The notes: generated by a model from the letters alone, not told the origin. 64,000 nucleotides of DNA from Humulus lupulus (GCF_963169125.1 NC_084800.1:150346397-150410396), one strand, 5' to 3'; shown: positions 46,001 to 58,205, counted from the stretch's first letter. Program-made: numbers and translations.

Positions 46001-47744
46001 GCTTGCATACTTTAGCGAAAAGCTAAGTGGGGCTACCCTCAATTACCCCACCTATGACAAAGAATTGTATGCACTAGTACGTGCTTTAGAAACATGGCAG
46101 CACTATTTGTGGCCAAAGGAGTTTTTGATTCGCACAGATCATGAATCCTTGAAACATTTGAAAGGCCAACACAAGCTCAACAAGAGACATGCCAGATGGG
46201 TTGAGTTCATTGAGACATTTCCTTATGTCATTCGCTATAAACAAGGTAAGGAGAATGTGGTTGCTGATGCCCTTTCTCGCAGGTATGCCCTAATCTCCAC
46301 TCTTGATGCTAAATTACTTGGGTTTGAACACATAAAGGAGCTGTATTTTGCTGACCATGATTTTGGGGAAATTTATGGTGTTTGTGAAAAATCTGCTGAA
46401 GGAAAATTTTATAGGCATGAGGGTTTCTTGTTTAGGGAGCATAGGTTGTGTGTACCAAATTGTTCTTTGAGAGATTTGCTAGTTAGAGAGTCCCACGGGG
46501 GAGGGTTGATGGGACATTTTGGAGTTGCTAAGACCCTAGTTATGTTGCAAGAACACTTCTTTTGGCCCCACATGAAACGAGATGTTGAGCGAATTTGTGG
46601 TAGGTGTGTCACTTGTAGGCAAGCTAAATCAAGAGTTCAGCCAAATGGCCTTTACACACCCCTACCTATCCCTAGTTCACCATGGGTTGACATTTCAATG
46701 GATTTTGTGTTGGGTTTACCTAGAAGTAAGTGTGGGAGGGATTCAATCTTTGTGGTTGTAGACAGATTTTCTAAGATGGCTCATTTTATTCCTTGTCATA
46801 AAACTGATGATGCCTCTAACGTTGCAGATTTGTTCTTTAGGGAGATTGTGAGATTACATGGTATGCCTAGAACAATTGTATCAGATAGGGATGCTAAGTT
46901 CTTAAGCTATTTTTGGAAAACATTGTGGGGAAAACTTGGGACAAAACTATTATTTTCTACTACTTGTCACCCTCAAACCGATGGTCAAACAGAAGTAGTT
47001 AATAGGACCCTATCCACCTTGTTGAGGGCTATCATAAGTAAAAATATTAAGACTTGGGAAGATTGTTTGCCACATGTTGAGTTTGCTTATAATCGTTCAA
47101 TGCATTCTGCTACTAAATTTTCACCATTTGAAATTGTTTATGGTTTTAATCCTCTAACTCCTTTGGATTTATCACCTTTACCTGTTTCTGAGCATTTGAA
47201 TTTAGATGGCGAGAAGAAGGCAGAATTTGTGAAGAAAATCCATGAGAGGGCGCGACTCAACATAGAAAGAAGGACTGAACAATACATTAAGCAAGCTAAC
47301 AAGGGTCGTCATAAGCAGGTTTTTGAGCCCGGTGATTGGGTATGGTTACACATGAGGAAAGAGCGATTCCCAACACAAAGGCGTTCAAAATTGCTACCTC
47401 GAGGAGATGGTCCATTTCAAGTACTTGAAAGGATCAATGACAATGCCTACAGACTCGATTTACCAGGTGAGTATAATGTTAGTGCTACTTTTAATGTTTC
47501 TGATTTGAGTCCTTTTGATGCAGGTGATGATTTGAGGTCAAATCCTTCTAAAGAGGGGGGGAATGATGAGGACACCAAGACCCAAGTATCAAGCCAAGTT
47601 CCAGTTAGTCCAGTGACGAGGGCACGAGCCAAGAGATTCAAGGAAGAACTTAACAGCCTAGTCCACAAAGTCCTAAAACAAGAGGAGACCGTGGTCAACA
47701 TTGAAGGAGAACAAAGACTTGTCTTACTCATCAAAGTTGACTGA
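43038..47744 (+). CDS. gag-pol: CRM gag-pol polyprotein, intact
   Basis: The first ATG in frame is 43038 ([10 protein letters not shown]), giving 1568 residues; the frame opens slightly upstream without an ATG. Approximate order: coiled coil 15-55; gag 113-275 ([28 protein letters not shown]); zinc knuckle [14 protein letters not shown] 337-350; protease [12 protein letters not shown] about 434; reverse transcriptase with [13 protein letters not shown] about 724 and [10 protein letters not shown] about 821; RNase [14 protein letters not shown] about 969; integrase zinc finger 1153-1199 ([16 protein letters not shown]); core DISMDF, SDRDAKF and [10 protein letters not shown], so D, D and E are all present; GPF domain about 1459 ([14 protein letters not shown]). 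The final 60 residues ([15 protein letters not shown]) are encoded in the 3' LTR. No chromodomain consensus was seen. All key catalytic residues appear intact. Confidence 0.96.
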   Translation: MSQNTERNAGNDAPPPTVPNLQIEALMGEMRRMLREECEQIHERLDRVEERAQRRPRRNRVHQREDENEGDLEGVVSDDEFDRMSTGNHRRYGGNIEDRNQVDNYMGNIKMRIPAFQGKSDPEAYLEWEKKMELVFDCHNYSDMKKVKLAAIEFTDYAIVWWDQLCINRRQSGDRPIDTWEAMKRVMRRRFVPSHYYRDLYLKLQGLRQGSRSVDEYYKEMEMAMIRANVEEDREATMARFLNGLNREIADPIELHHYVELEDLVHMAIKVERQLKKGSSSSRLRPSPHNPSTTPWRSNYPKKEDQPTSSSTPKPSTTATPPQGKTTPTKSHSSEIRCFKCQGRGHIASQCPNKRVMVIRESGEIDSEDEDDLADMPPLEDASDNEYGPESGEMLALVTRRVLNLQAKEEEEEVQQENIFHTRCHVRDKVCSVIIDGGSCTNVASASMVAKLGLTTLRHPCPYKLQWLNDSGEVRVTKQVLVSFRIGKYEDEVLCDVVPMQAGHLLLGRPWQFDRRVQHDGFTNKYSFTFRQRTITLAPLTPKQVYEDQVRLQKLSDKKKMSEQKESEKMNESEEKERQREKSVESSERKQNNFYAKKSEVKRALCTKQPMILLMYKEALLNTNQLDSSLPSVVVSILQEFEDVFPEKVPHGLPPVRGIEHQIDFVPGASIPNRPAYRSNPDETKELQRKIEELMEKGHVRESMSPCAVPVILVPKKDGTWRMCVDCRAINNITVKYRHPIPRLDDMLDELHGSCVFSKIDLKSGYHQIRMKEGDEWKTAFKTKHGLYEWLVMPFGLTNAPSTFMRLMNHVLRAFIGKFVVVYFDDILIYSKNLHDHVLHLHSVLDVLRKQSLYANLSKCTFCTDKLVFLGFVVSATGIQVDEEKIKAIQEWPTPTTIGNVRSFHGLASFYMRFVKYFSTIAAPLTEVIKKNVIFKWGEAQEEAFQLLKYQLTHAPLLALPNFSNTFEVECDASGIGIGAVLMQDGRPLAYFSEKLSGATLNYPTYDKELYALVRALETWQHYLWPKEFLIRTDHESLKHLKGQHKLNKRHARWVEFIETFPYVIRYKQGKENVVADALSRRYALISTLDAKLLGFEHIKELYFADHDFGEIYGVCEKSAEGKFYRHEGFLFREHRLCVPNCSLRDLLVRESHGGGLMGHFGVAKTLVMLQEHFFWPHMKRDVERICGRCVTCRQAKSRVQPNGLYTPLPIPSSPWVDISMDFVLGLPRSKCGRDSIFVVVDRFSKMAHFIPCHKTDDASNVADLFFREIVRLHGMPRTIVSDRDAKFLSYFWKTLWGKLGTKLLFSTTCHPQTDGQTEVVNRTLSTLLRAIISKNIKTWEDCLPHVEFAYNRSMHSATKFSPFEIVYGFNPLTPLDLSPLPVSEHLNLDGEKKAEFVKKIHERARLNIERRTEQYIKQANKGRHKQVFEPGDWVWLHMRKERFPTQRRSKLLPRGDGPFQVLERINDNAYRLDLPGEYNVSATFNVSDLSPFDAGDDLRSNPSKEGGNDEDTKTQVSSQVPVSPVTRARAKRFKEELNSLVHKVLKQEETVVNIEGEQRLVLLIKVD

Positions 47745-48308
47745 GTTTAGGAGCTTCATGAGTCTTATTGTATTTGTCATTTTAATTTATTTACGTTATT
47801 GTTGTTATTTGGTCTTTCTTTATTTTTGTGATAAGTCAAACATTTGACTTGTGTGAGTCCAATAGTCCTTTTGTCTTTAATTTTTGGTTTTCATGAGGAA
47901 GACAAAAGGCCTTTCTTTAATTTCAGTTTTCATTAGGAAGACAAAGGGGCTGTCCTTAATTTTTCGGTTTCATTAGGAAGACCAAGGGTCTTGTTTTCAT
48001 GTAATTTTCGTCCTTATAAGGACTGCCAAAACATTTGGAAAAAAAGCAGATTATGTGAAATGAAAATTTGTGAGTTTTTCTTCTTGAGTTCTTGAAGAGA
48101 CTATCCGAACTTATCAAGGGTATCCCTTGTGGCGTTCAATCCGACTTATCAAACGGATTCCCATCCCCGTTTGTGGCGTCTTCCTCATACCAAGGTTCGT
48201 GCTTGGCTAAGCATTGGGTCGCTGTTCCATTCCAATCTCGTGTGTTCTTGGTGGCTGTTCCATATTTGGTGTCGGGTTTCGTCACACTTGTTGGCGTGGT
48301 TCGTATCA
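47564..48308 (+). repeat. CRM 3' LTR (745 bp)
   Basis: Same length as the 5' LTR. Visible differences cluster in and around the triple repeat. The polyprotein stop codon lies at 47742-47744, 180 bases inside. Open frames further along (for example one running out of the LTR end into flanking gag at 48308) are chance readings. Confidence 0.95.
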
Positions 48309-48325
48309 GTAACCAGGGTGTTACA

Positions 48326-49488
48326 CCTAGGGTTGAGAAGATATGGGAATTTCTTTGTGGAAGATTCCATGAGTATTTCCCTCCAGTCTTTGAGGGAGGC
48401 CTAGATCCATTCAGAGCTGAGCAATGGATGGGCATGATCAGTTCCATTCTCGACAATATGGGGCTGGTGGGTCACGATAGGGTGATCTGTGCTACATATG
48501 TATTGCGGGATGATGCCCGGACATGGTGGTTATTAGTATCCCAGACACAAGACACAGCTGGAAAGAATTTAGGCAGTTGTTCAATGAGAAATATTACTAT
48601 GATGTGGCCCAGACTGCTAAGATAAATTAGTTTATGAACCTGGTTCAGGGCAATGCAACATTAACCGAGTATGTTAACAGATTTGATGCTTTGGCCAAGT
48701 TTTCTTTTGACATGGTCCCCACAGATGTAGCTCGGAAGGAAAGGATTATCTAGGGGTTGAATCCCAAAATATCTCAGGGCATTAGAGTTGCCCCAATGCA
48801 TGAAATCTCTACCTACGCTCAAGAGGTAGGGAAGGCTCTTTCTGTTGAAAGCATAGGAAATAAGATTATAAAGGAGAATGTCAGAGAGAACGGAGCTCAG
48901 GCAGTGATACCTCCACTTATTGGAGCAAGCAAAAATAAGAACTGGAGGACTTATCCAATATGTGCCCGGTGCAAGAGGCATCATTTGAAGGGGTTCCAAC
49001 CAAAGACATGTTTCTTATGTGGAATGGTTGAGCATATCAAAAGGGATTTTCCAAGTCGAGAGACAGAGGGGTAAAATTGGATGGACAGCTCGACTCCAGC
49101 TCGAGTGTTCATTCTGAGGCAGTCAGAGTCGGAGGCTAAGATTGAGACTGAGGCTGGTACCTCAGGGGTGGCAGGTCAGCTTTCTAGTTTTGATTTTTGT
49201 ATTATGCTAACTGATTTTGGTGTCATGTTGTTCTTTGTTTGTTGCATCTAGAGAGGCATAAATTTGATATGCAGAATGCATGATTATGTTGTGATGATTT
49301 TGATTATGGCAGAAAGAACTCATCAGTGGATTTGATAAGGTTGGTTATAAGTGATTTCAAGGTGATTCTGAATTTGGATTTGTTAAGTAAGTGTGGGGCA
49401 ATGCTAAATTGTAAGGAATGGATAGTATCTCTTGAGTTTGAGAGTGGGAAGCCCTTGTGATAGTTGGCACTGTGGATGGATCTTGTAT
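48326..49488 (+). pseudogene. gag: Family A second internal region: gag resumes, protease start (broken)
   Basis: Directly continues 29626 after the CCTAG duplication. It has PPVFEGGLDPFRAEQWMGM, an intact stretch over the place where the first copy carries its solo LTR, HEISTYAQEVGKAL, and a nucleocapsid CFLCGMVEHIKRDF (last Cys lost). The protease trace TDFGVMLFF is near 49205. It is close to 20655-21440 of the first copy. It ends abruptly near 49488 at a reverse-oriented element, so no second pol or closing LTR of family A remains. Confidence 0.85.
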
Positions 49489-49639
49489 TTCTCCTAAACA
49501 TGCATATTTAATTCACCTAAACATGTATTTATAATCACATAATCATTTTATCTACATAATAACATAATTAAATAATTTATTGCCCTCCTGACATGCCAGT
49601 CAAGGAACTTAGCCTTATTTGCAAATTTGGGACGTTACA
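49489..49639 (-). repeat. Element D 3' LTR remnant
   Basis: About 150 bases ending GGGACGTTACA next to a reverse polypurine tract (49641-49654), the start of a Tekay-type LTR read on the minus strand. The rest of this LTR is missing at the junction with family A. Confidence 0.8.
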
Positions 49640-52600
49640 ACTATCCCCTCCTTACAAAAATTTCATCCTCAAAATTTACATGAATAACTCGGGATATCGA
49701 TCCCTCATATCAATCTGAAGCTCCCAAGTCACCTCTTCCACTTTGTTGTTCCTCCACAACACTTTCTCTAAGGCAATGGTCTTGTTCCGCAAGACTTTAT
49801 CTTTTTGGTCTAGAATCTGAACCGGTTTCTCCTCATAAGATAAATCTTGATCCAACTCCAGGTTCTCATAACTCATCACATGTGTAGAATCTGATACATA
49901 TTTTTGAAGCATGAACACATGGAATACATTGTAAACCCTTGATAAGGCTGGAGGCATTGCCAATATGTAGGCTACCTCTCCAACCCATTCCAGAATCTTG
50001 AAGGGGCCAACAAACCTAGGGCTCAACTTGCCCCTTACTCCAAATCATTTCACCCCTCTCAAGGGGGAAACTCTGAGAAATACATGATCACCGACTTGAA
50101 ACTTTACGTTCAGGCGTCTCAAGTCTGAGTAACTCTTTTGTCAACTCTTGGAGGCGAGCATTCAATCTCTAATCTTCTCAATCGCCTCATTGGTTCTCTG
50201 AACGGCCTCAGGACCTAAATACTTTCTCTCACCCATCTCATCCCAATGGATGGGTGATCTGCACTTCCTCCCATATAACATTTCATATGGAGCCACTCCA
50301 ATAGTTGCTTGATAGTTGTTATTATAAGAAAATTCAATCAAAGAGAGATACTTACTCCAAGATCCCCAATAATCCAGCACACAGGCCTGCAACATATCCT
50401 CCAGTATTTGAATCATCCTTTAAGGCTGTCCACCCGTCAAAGGATGATAGGCGGTGCTAAAGCACAACTATGTGCCCATAGCCTTCTACAGGCTCTCCCA
50501 AAACTTAGAGGTGAAGGTGGGGTCCCTGCTGGATACTATCGACCTCAGAGCCCCATGAACTCGCACAATTTCCTTCACGTACAATTCAGCAACTGCTCCA
50601 CTATATGAGTTGTCTTGATAGGCAAAAAGTGGGCTGATTTGGTGTATCTATCCTCAATCATCCACACCGAATCATACTGTCCTACTGTCTTCGATAATCC
50701 AACCACGAAATCCATGGTGATATCCTCCCATTTCCACTCCAGAATCCCCAAAGGCTGCAGCAACCCTTCTGGCCTTTGATGCTCAGCCTTCACCTACTGA
50801 CAGGTTAAACACTTGGCTACATAATCTACTATGTCCCTTTTCATCTCTGGCCACCATTACAAAGTTCTCAGATCTTGGTACATCTTCGTCATACCCAGAT
50901 GTAAAGAGTAGGGAGTAGTAGGAGACTCATCCAAAATCTCTCACCGGATACCGGATTCTATTAAAACGCAAATCTAACCCTTTTACCTCAGTAAACCCAT
51001 CTTTGAAATAGAATAGTCCTTAGCCACTCTGGCCAAGACATCCTTCATGTGTTTCCTCATCTGGGGATCCTTATCATGTGCTTCCTTGATCCTATCAAGG
51101 AGCATGGACTGAAGCGTGATATTGGCTAGCTAACCAACTTCCAATTCAATTCCTGCTCTGGTCATCTCCTCAGCTAACTCTTTTGACATCTACCTCGCAC
51201 TGAATTACTGTCCTAGGCCCTTCCGAATCAACACGTCGGCCACCACATTGGCCTTCCCATGATGGTATAAAATGTCACAATTATAGTCTTTAACCAATTC
51301 CAACCAATTTCTTTGGCGCATATTCAGATCCTTCTGAGTGAAGAAATACTTTAAACTCTTATGGCCAGTGTATATTTCGCACTTCTCACCATATAGATAA
51401 TGCCTCCAAACCTTTAGTGAAAATACCACCGCTGCCAATTCTAGATCATGAGTGGGATACCTCTGCTCGTACTCCTTCAGCTGTCTTGACGCATAGGCTA
51501 TCACTTTTCTAGCTTGCATCAATACACACCCCAAACATTGCCTCGAAGCATCGCAGTAGACCACAAACTTCTCATTGTCTGATAGCAGACTCAATACCGG
51601 AGCGGTGATCGGTCACCGCTTCAACTCCTTGAAACTGTTCTCACATCTATCTATCCAGAAATGCTTGTTCTTTTTATGTATCAGCTCAGTCAACGGTGTG
51701 GCTATTTTGGAGAATCCCTCAATGAACCGCCGATAATACCCTGCTAATCCTAAGAAACTGCTAACCTCTGGTACACTGATCGACCTGGGCAAATCTCTCA
51801 CTGCCTCAATCTTGCTTAGGTCAACCAGAATCCCTTCCTTACTCACAATGTGGCCCAGAAATGTTACTTGGGGTAACCAGAACTCACACTAGCTAAACTT
51901 GGCATATAGCCTGTGCTCTCTCAATCGTTGTAGTACCAAATGAAGATGTTTCTCGTGCTTTGTCTCTGACTGGGAGTACACCAATTATCATTGATGAATC
52001 CGATCAAAAACTTATCCAAATAATCCCTGAAGACCATATTCATCAAGTCCATACAGACTGCTGGGGCATTGGTTAATCCAAAGGACATGACCAGGAATTC
52101 ATAATTTTCATACCTCGTGCAGAATGGGGTCTTTGGTATGTCCTCCTCTTTAATCCTTAACAAATGGTAGTCAGACCGAAGGTCAATCTTGGAGAATAAT
52201 GTCTTCCCCTATTGCTGATCAAACAAGTCGTCGATCATGGGCAGTGGGTAATTATTCTTAATGGTAAACTATTCAGCTCTCTGTAGTCAATGCACATCCT
52301 TAAGGATCCATCCTTCTTCTTGATGAACAACAGTGGAGCACCCCATGGCAAAAAACTCGGTCTGATTAATCCTAAGTCCAGTAACTCCTACAACTGAATC
52401 TTCAGTTCCTTTAACTCTACTGGAGTCATTCTATAAGGTGTCCTAGATAATGGTTCTGCCCTTGGCACCAATTCTATGACGAACTCGATCTCTCGGTGTG
52501 GTGGCAACCCTAGCAAGTTTTCTGGGAATACATTAGGTAACTCGCATACTAATTGGTCTCATCCAGTCTAACCAAAACAACCCTAGAGGTATCCACAATG

Positions 52601-52985
52601 TTTACTAGGAATCCTATGCAACCTTCTTGCATTAGGTCTCTAGCCTTCAGTGTAAAAATCGTAGGTAATCGCGACCCACTCACCATCCCCACAAATACAA
52701 AGGGTACCTCCCCTTCCAGTTCAAATGTCACCATCCTTCGCTTGCAGTCTCTCATTGCTTCGTACTTTGATAACCAATCTATTCCCAGGATCATATAAAT
52801 ATCATCCATTGCTATCTCAATCAAATCTGCAGATAACTCCCTACTTTCTATCTCTACTGTAATGCTCTACCCCATCTTCTAGAGACTACCAATTCTGCAG
52901 TTGGCAACAAAGTCCTGAATCCCCTAGCATACAAATCACTAGGTCTACACAACTGATCTATCACTCTAGCAGATACAAAAAAATG
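49640..52985 (-). pseudogene. pol: Element D pol (broken)
   Basis: Read on the minus strand from the right: protease relic (ILGIDWLSKYEA, about 52770); reverse transcriptase about 52450-51900, where the active-site FIDD has become FIND (near 51990); connection domain ([19 protein letters not shown], about 51760); RNase H 51594-51205 ([12 protein letters not shown]); integrase WEDITMDFVVGLSK (about 50730); core end ([20 protein letters not shown], about 50340); and the GPF and chromodomain-like tail 50026-49676 (NKTIALEKVLWRNNKVEEVTWEL). At least six frame breaks separate these blocks. Confidence 0.85.
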
Positions 52986-55310
52986 TGTAACGCCCTGGAT
53001 AGCCAGGACCGCTACACTGTGTATTTATAAAGGTGTGAGACTTGCTAATCAAGTCGTTTAATCAAAACGTGTCATTAACTAAAGAGTTCTAGGGCTAAAC
53101 GACATTTTGGCCTCAAAAGATACATTTTATAAGTTATAAATAGTTTACAGAAGGGATCCCCAAAACCAACAGTGTTTAAAAGTTGGTTTACAAAATTCAA
53201 CAGTTAAGAGTAAACTTTAGCCATACTAAGGCAAAATACAAGGTTCTGGTCCTCTCGTCCCTGTAATCTCCTCAACCGTGGCGGTTGAGCGGCCTGATAT
53301 GTACATTCACCCTGTAGAGCTCTCCAATCAAGGTTGATCGATCTTGCCCCTGCCTTTACCTGCACCACGCAGCACCCGTGAGCCAAGGCCCAGCAAGAAA
53401 ACAACATACACAGTATAAACAACATTATCAAACAGACATTCCAGTAAGCATGTTCAGATATTCAGGCCACAGCATATAAGCACACTTCAAGGTACAAGTA
53501 ACCTCATCTATATCCAGATTACTCAACACTCTCATTAATCACATTCATAGCCAAATATAATAATCAATTAATACAAATACTAGGGTTGACACCTTAGGTC
53601 GCACCCTCTGTTTAACCCATTGACTCCGGCCCGCTTAAACCGAGATCAATGCATAATAAGCTGTCCTCGGATACCAGTGTCCGAGCCGTGCCAATTGCAC
53701 AAGTTAACCGTGGCACACTTAGGCCATTGGTTTACAATTTACATGGCATAATACCATTCTTTCAATCATATTTATCAGGGAGCCCTTAGTCCCGTTCAAA
53801 TGCCTCAACCGGGAGTAGTTTTCTTACCTTTAGCTTTTAGATGAATTAGCTACGGGCGATACTCCTTGAGTGCGATCCGATCCTTGAGCCTTAGCTTAAC
53901 ACCTAGTCACAACCATGATGAAAGACACCATTAACAATATTAAATGAGTTTCCAAACCAAGTTCTAGTACTCGGAACATTGAACGTCGCCAAATATGGTA
54001 AAAGACTCAACCCCGGGCACCCTAGGTTAAATTCCCAAGCCTAAAATCTCAAAATCCCCAAATCCCTTAAGCGCCCCGGCATAGGCCACCCATGCCGCGA
54101 CATGGCCCCCAAACAGAACCTTCTAAGGCACAAAAACGGGTAAGGGCCGCGGCATTGCTTGGGCCATGCCGCCGCCCGCCCTCCTTCCTTAGCATACAAC
54201 AACTTCGAAGGGCCGCGGCTCACCAAGAACCATGCCGCGGCCCGACCCTTCGAACCCAGAAAAAACCACCATTTTCAATCTCTAAACCTCATCTTAAGCC
54301 ATCCCAAACCCCCAACTCAAAACCAATTATTAATAACAACATTAGAATGATTTAAACAACACAATCCAACCAAAAATCCAGCCTAAGACTCACCAAAATC
54401 TCAATTCCAATTTCTGAAATTTCAAACCCACAGAACTCAAAACCAGCCATGAAAACTCTCAAATTCAACCATCAAACTTTAAATTAAACCTTACCTCAGC
54501 TGTAGAATCGTTTCTCCAAGAGTCCCCTGACCTATCTTCAAAGTTTCAAGCCTCAATTTCCACCTTAAACACCAAAATCACAGATATTTAAAACTCAGCC
54601 ATTTCTCAAAATTCCTAACCTCAGAAACAAAAATTCAAAGCTTACCTTGGCTCTATCTCAGACCTTGATCAGTTCCTGAGCTAATCCTCCAGACTATTCC
54701 CCCAAGTTTCAGCTTGATTCCAGAAATCTCCTCCTCAAATTTCAGTGTTGTTCTTCCTTAAGAGAGAGGAGAGAGAGAGAGCTGAGAAAGGGTCGGTCTA
54801 ATTTCTGTGTCTAGTCTTTTCTAAAGTCTTCCAAGTATATCCTTAGATGATTAAACTAATCCCAAAGCTCGGGGTGCCAGAAATGTCCCCGAGGGCAAAA
54901 TGGTAATATCCCCCAATAATCCCGCCTAAACATCCTAACCTCAAATACATCTCCAATTATTTATTTTCATCTCCCGATAGTCCGATTCATTAACCGATAC
55001 CTAAAATACTCCTTGACTTGCCCAAAGTCAATTATAATGCCCTGTTGTGACTTTTCCCGCTATCTCGCCCTAGGATCGCCTCAAGTCACCGGCTGCAGAA
55101 TTATCCACATAATAATGTGGTTCTCACATATACAACATGTCTATTTCATATTATCATATAATATTACCAATTATCATATAATGTCTTTTAAGCACTATTA
55201 ATCACATAATATCACATTCAAATAAGTACTATTCACTCAAATCCCATTTATGCCCTCCCGGCACACTAATCAAGGCCCTTAAGCCTTATTAACGAATTTG
55301 GGTCGTTACA
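52986..55310 (-). mobile_element. Solo Tekay-type LTR (2325 bp) in element D
   Basis: TGTAACGCCC to GGTCGTTACA with a perfect duplication AAATG (52981-52985 and 55311-55315). Reverse orientation follows from the module at 53265-53400. GC-rich block at 54068-54246 with GCCGCGGC and CATGCCGCG words. GA-rich leader (54763-54781). Open frames near 54041-54355 come from the GC block and are not genes. Confidence 0.95.
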
Positions 55311-55315
55311 AAATG

Positions 55316-56855
55316 AGTAGCCCCTTAATCAATCAATGCAGTAAATGAAGAACCAGCACTAGAAATCTAACCTATCACAATCGAGGGATAAGCCTCGGCC
55401 TCGGTCTAGGTCAAGGTGAATACTCTGGCTTCAGTGAAGCTGACGCTCTTCTTTGGTTATTTCTTTCTGGCTAATGGGCAGTCCTTCCTCAGTTGACTAA
55501 CACTCCCACAAGTAAAGCAGGCTCTAACTCTGCACTCTCCCTGATGTCATCTCCTGCACCAAGGACACTCTGGGAAACTTCTCCAGTTGTCTCCCCCACC
55601 TTGACGGCCACTGAAAGCACCCCGACCCTCCTATCTGAACCAGGAGGAACAAAAAATCTGGGGCCTTTCTCTTCTGCTCATTGAGGCCACTACCCCAACT
55701 AGAACCAGTAAAAGGAGGCACCATCCTCCAAGCAACGCGCCTAGCGATGCCCTCTCGCCATATCTAATCCTCGGCTCCCTCAACTGTAAAGGCCTTCTCC
55801 ACTACCTTAGCATAGGTGGTAGTCCTTGGATCCAATGTTATCTTAACATCTAGGACTATCATGACGTTCAATCCCCACACAAACTAATCCATATGTGCCA
55901 TATCGGTAGGCACCAAGTCCAGCGCAAACTTCACCAACCGGTCAAACTTTAGTGTGTATTTTGTAACTGTCAACTGGTTTTGAGTCAGGTTTACAAACTC
56001 GCCCACCTTTGCAGCTCGGACTACAACACTATAGTACTTCTTGTTGAAGACGTCCCTAAATTCCTCCCAGGTCATAACTGCCACATCCCTTCTGTGGGAC
56101 ACAACGTCCCACCATATGCGGGCGTCTTCTCTCAACATGTAGATGGCACAGGCCACCTTGTCATTCCCTTCCACACTCATGAAATCCAGGATGGAGGAAG
56201 TCATATTCATCTATTGCTCTGCCTGCAGTGGGTCTGGTCCGCCCTCAAAGGTGGGAGGATGCTGCTTCTTGAACTTCTTATATAAAGGTTCCCACCTATT
56301 TTCCATCACAGGCTGGGCTAGTACAGGTGTCATAGCCTGTGGAATTTGTAACCCAATACCCCGAGGAGGGGCTTGCTGACTCAACTCTTCGGAGCTCATC
56401 TTTCGTTCGTTGAAGTCTGGCTTCCATTTTTGCAAACAATTGTTGCCAATTTTGTGTGGCAGGTGGAGGATCCTGACCCTAGTTGTTATCTCTATCCCTA
56501 TTACCACAAAGTCTGATCGATTATCGAGGCAGAACTGCAATATGCTTGCCATCAATGATATCGGACATTAGGCGTGATAACAACATCCAAACCTCCTAGT
56601 CACATCAATCAGTCACAAACAACAGATCAACACATCGCACACAACATGCATACAGCAATCAAGGGGTCGTGCCCTGGCATCATACATATATAAACACACT
56701 CATCATGCTCTATCTATACATTCAAGAAAATAAGGCAACTTAAACAAGTAGTTAAACACATAGTTCATTTAATACTGACCAACCCTTAGTCGAGCTTGTC
56801 ACTGGCAGCGAGCGTACATGTTCGGTTGATCTCCAGGAACCATAAACCTTGGCAT
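55316..56855 (-). pseudogene. gag: Element D gag and leader (broken)
   Basis: Read leftward from 56555: EPLYKKFKKQHPPTFEGGPDP, then NMTSSILDFMSVEGNDKV, ARIWWDVVSHRRD and QLTVTKYTLKFDRLVKFALD (56210-55884). A nucleocapsid CFTCGSVSQLRKDC follows near 55510, with the zinc-binding His changed to Gln. Stops and a frame change lie between these blocks. 56560-56855 is untranslated leader. Confidence 0.85.
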
Positions 56856-56868
56856 GCTCTAATACCAA
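56856..56868 (-). promoter_or_regulatory. Element D primer-binding site (one change)
   Basis: Minus strand TTGGTATTAGAGC, one C-to-T change from the iMet-type consensus, two bases from the LTR at 56871. Confidence 0.8.
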
Positions 56869-56870
56869 GT

Positions 56871-58205
56871 TGTAATGCCCTACAACCTTAGAGTCCTTAC
56901 CAAGTGATTTATAAATGTGCCATTAGCTCGCTAATCGAGATTTTAGGTTAAAAATGCGATTAAATTGAAATAAACACTCATTTGACAACATTAGTTATAA
57001 AAGATTTGAACATTCATTAAAATCGTAAAATACATTTGGGATCCCAAAATAATGTTTCAAAAATATATTACAACTCCAAATTTTAGATACAGTCCATCTA
57101 AGCGACATAATCAATTGTTACAACATATCTCGCAAAACAACCCCGACCATGGTAGCCAGGTAGGCCGAACATGTACATGCCGCTCTCTCCAAATCATGGT
57201 TGGTCTACCTTTCCCTTACCCTTACCTGCACCATAGAGCACCCGTGAGTCGAAGCCCAGCAAGAAAACTCAACGCATAACAAATCACATATCAATCCAGC
57301 CATATACAGCAAAATAGTCAACAGACTAAACACATAGTGACCTACGCCGACCCAGGTGCTTTACCAAGCTCTGGGTACGTGATCTTCACCGAGCGAGTGG
57401 ATACAACACCCTTGGAGGGTCTCGCACTAGCGACTTGCACTCAATGTGCTTAACGCCGATCCCGGCCCTGCCGTTCTCGGCCTTCGCCTTTCCCGGTCTT
57501 TGCCATTCTCAGCCGTTTTCGTTCATAAGCATGCACAACACAGGATAGCATTCACATATATTCACACATATATTAAACACAAATAATAGGGCCATGCCCT
57601 GCTCTGCAGGCACAAACAGTTTTCTTACATTATCTCGAGCTGATAGATTAATGATATCCCAAGCACAATCCCCTAACTTGAGCTTTGATGAAAAACCTAG
57701 TCACAATGCATCCATAATAACCATCCATCAAGCCCTAAACCAAATAATAACTTCGTAATATTATTCTAGCCTCTGGGACCTTGAATCCTACTAAACCAGG
57801 TAGTAGGATCCTTCCTGAGCCCTAAGATTTGGGTTCTCGAGCTTAAAACCCTAGATTGGCCATAATCCTCTATTTGCGTCGTGGCGCCCCAAAAATTAGA
57901 GTCGTGACCCTCTCTAAGTCAGAGAGCCCAGCTCTCAATTTCCCTAGACACACGCCGTGGCGCGCCCTGCCCAGGGCTACAATGCTGAGGTGATTCAGCA
58001 AATACCTAAGGCCTCCCGAGTTCATGCGAGTTGAGGCGCTCAAGAACAGCGTCGTGACGCGACCCCGCGAACCCATAAATTCCAGTATTTTTTTATATTT
58101 CCAACCCCCTGCTAATCAATCCAGACATACTCTAATGCCAGAATTAAGCCCCAAATCACTTACACTATACTCAGAGCAGTACATAAATCGCTTCAGAGCC
58201 AATGG
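56871..58205 (-). repeat. Element D 5' LTR, truncated
   Basis: Begins TGTAATGCCC (the LTR's 3' end, minus strand). It contains the module (57150-57275), reverse GGGATCCC (57038), a CCCGGCCCTGCCG stretch (57455-57475) and a GC-rich block with GTCGTGGCGCC/GTCGTGACGCG words (57874-58063). It stops near 58205, about 1 kb short of a full LTR, at the Athila fragment. Confidence 0.82.

Larger units (their letters stand above)
41001..48308 (+). mobile_element. Near-intact CRM-type chromovirus (7.3 kb)
   Basis: Two 745-bp LTRs, an iMet-type primer-binding site, one gag-pol frame, polypurine tract AAAGAGGGGGGGAA (47550-47563) and a perfect target duplication GTAAC (40996-41000 and 48309-48313). About seven base differences between the LTRs are visible by eye, so it is the youngest insertion in the window. 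The polyprotein running into the 3' LTR and the lack of a canonical chromodomain fit the CRM lineage, whose members often target centromeres. CRM versus a neighbouring chromovirus clade needs a tree. Confidence 0.95.
29627..48325 (+). mobile_element. Element B: Tekay-type chromovirus with two later insertions
   Basis: Bounded by TGTAATACCC and GTGTTACA with a perfect target duplication CCTAG (29622-29626 and 48326-48330). Order: 5' LTR, decayed primer-binding site (TTGGTATTAAAG, 32006-32017), gag, protease, reverse transcriptase, RNase H, integrase with chromodomain-like tail, polypurine tract (36990-37002), 3' LTR. The 3' LTR is broken by a solo LTR and a CRM element. Without these insertions B is about 9.7 kb. 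Confidence 0.95.

Noticed and set aside
54041..54355. Pro/Arg-rich open frames on both strands
   Set aside because: They arise from GCCGCGGC repeats inside a solo LTR.
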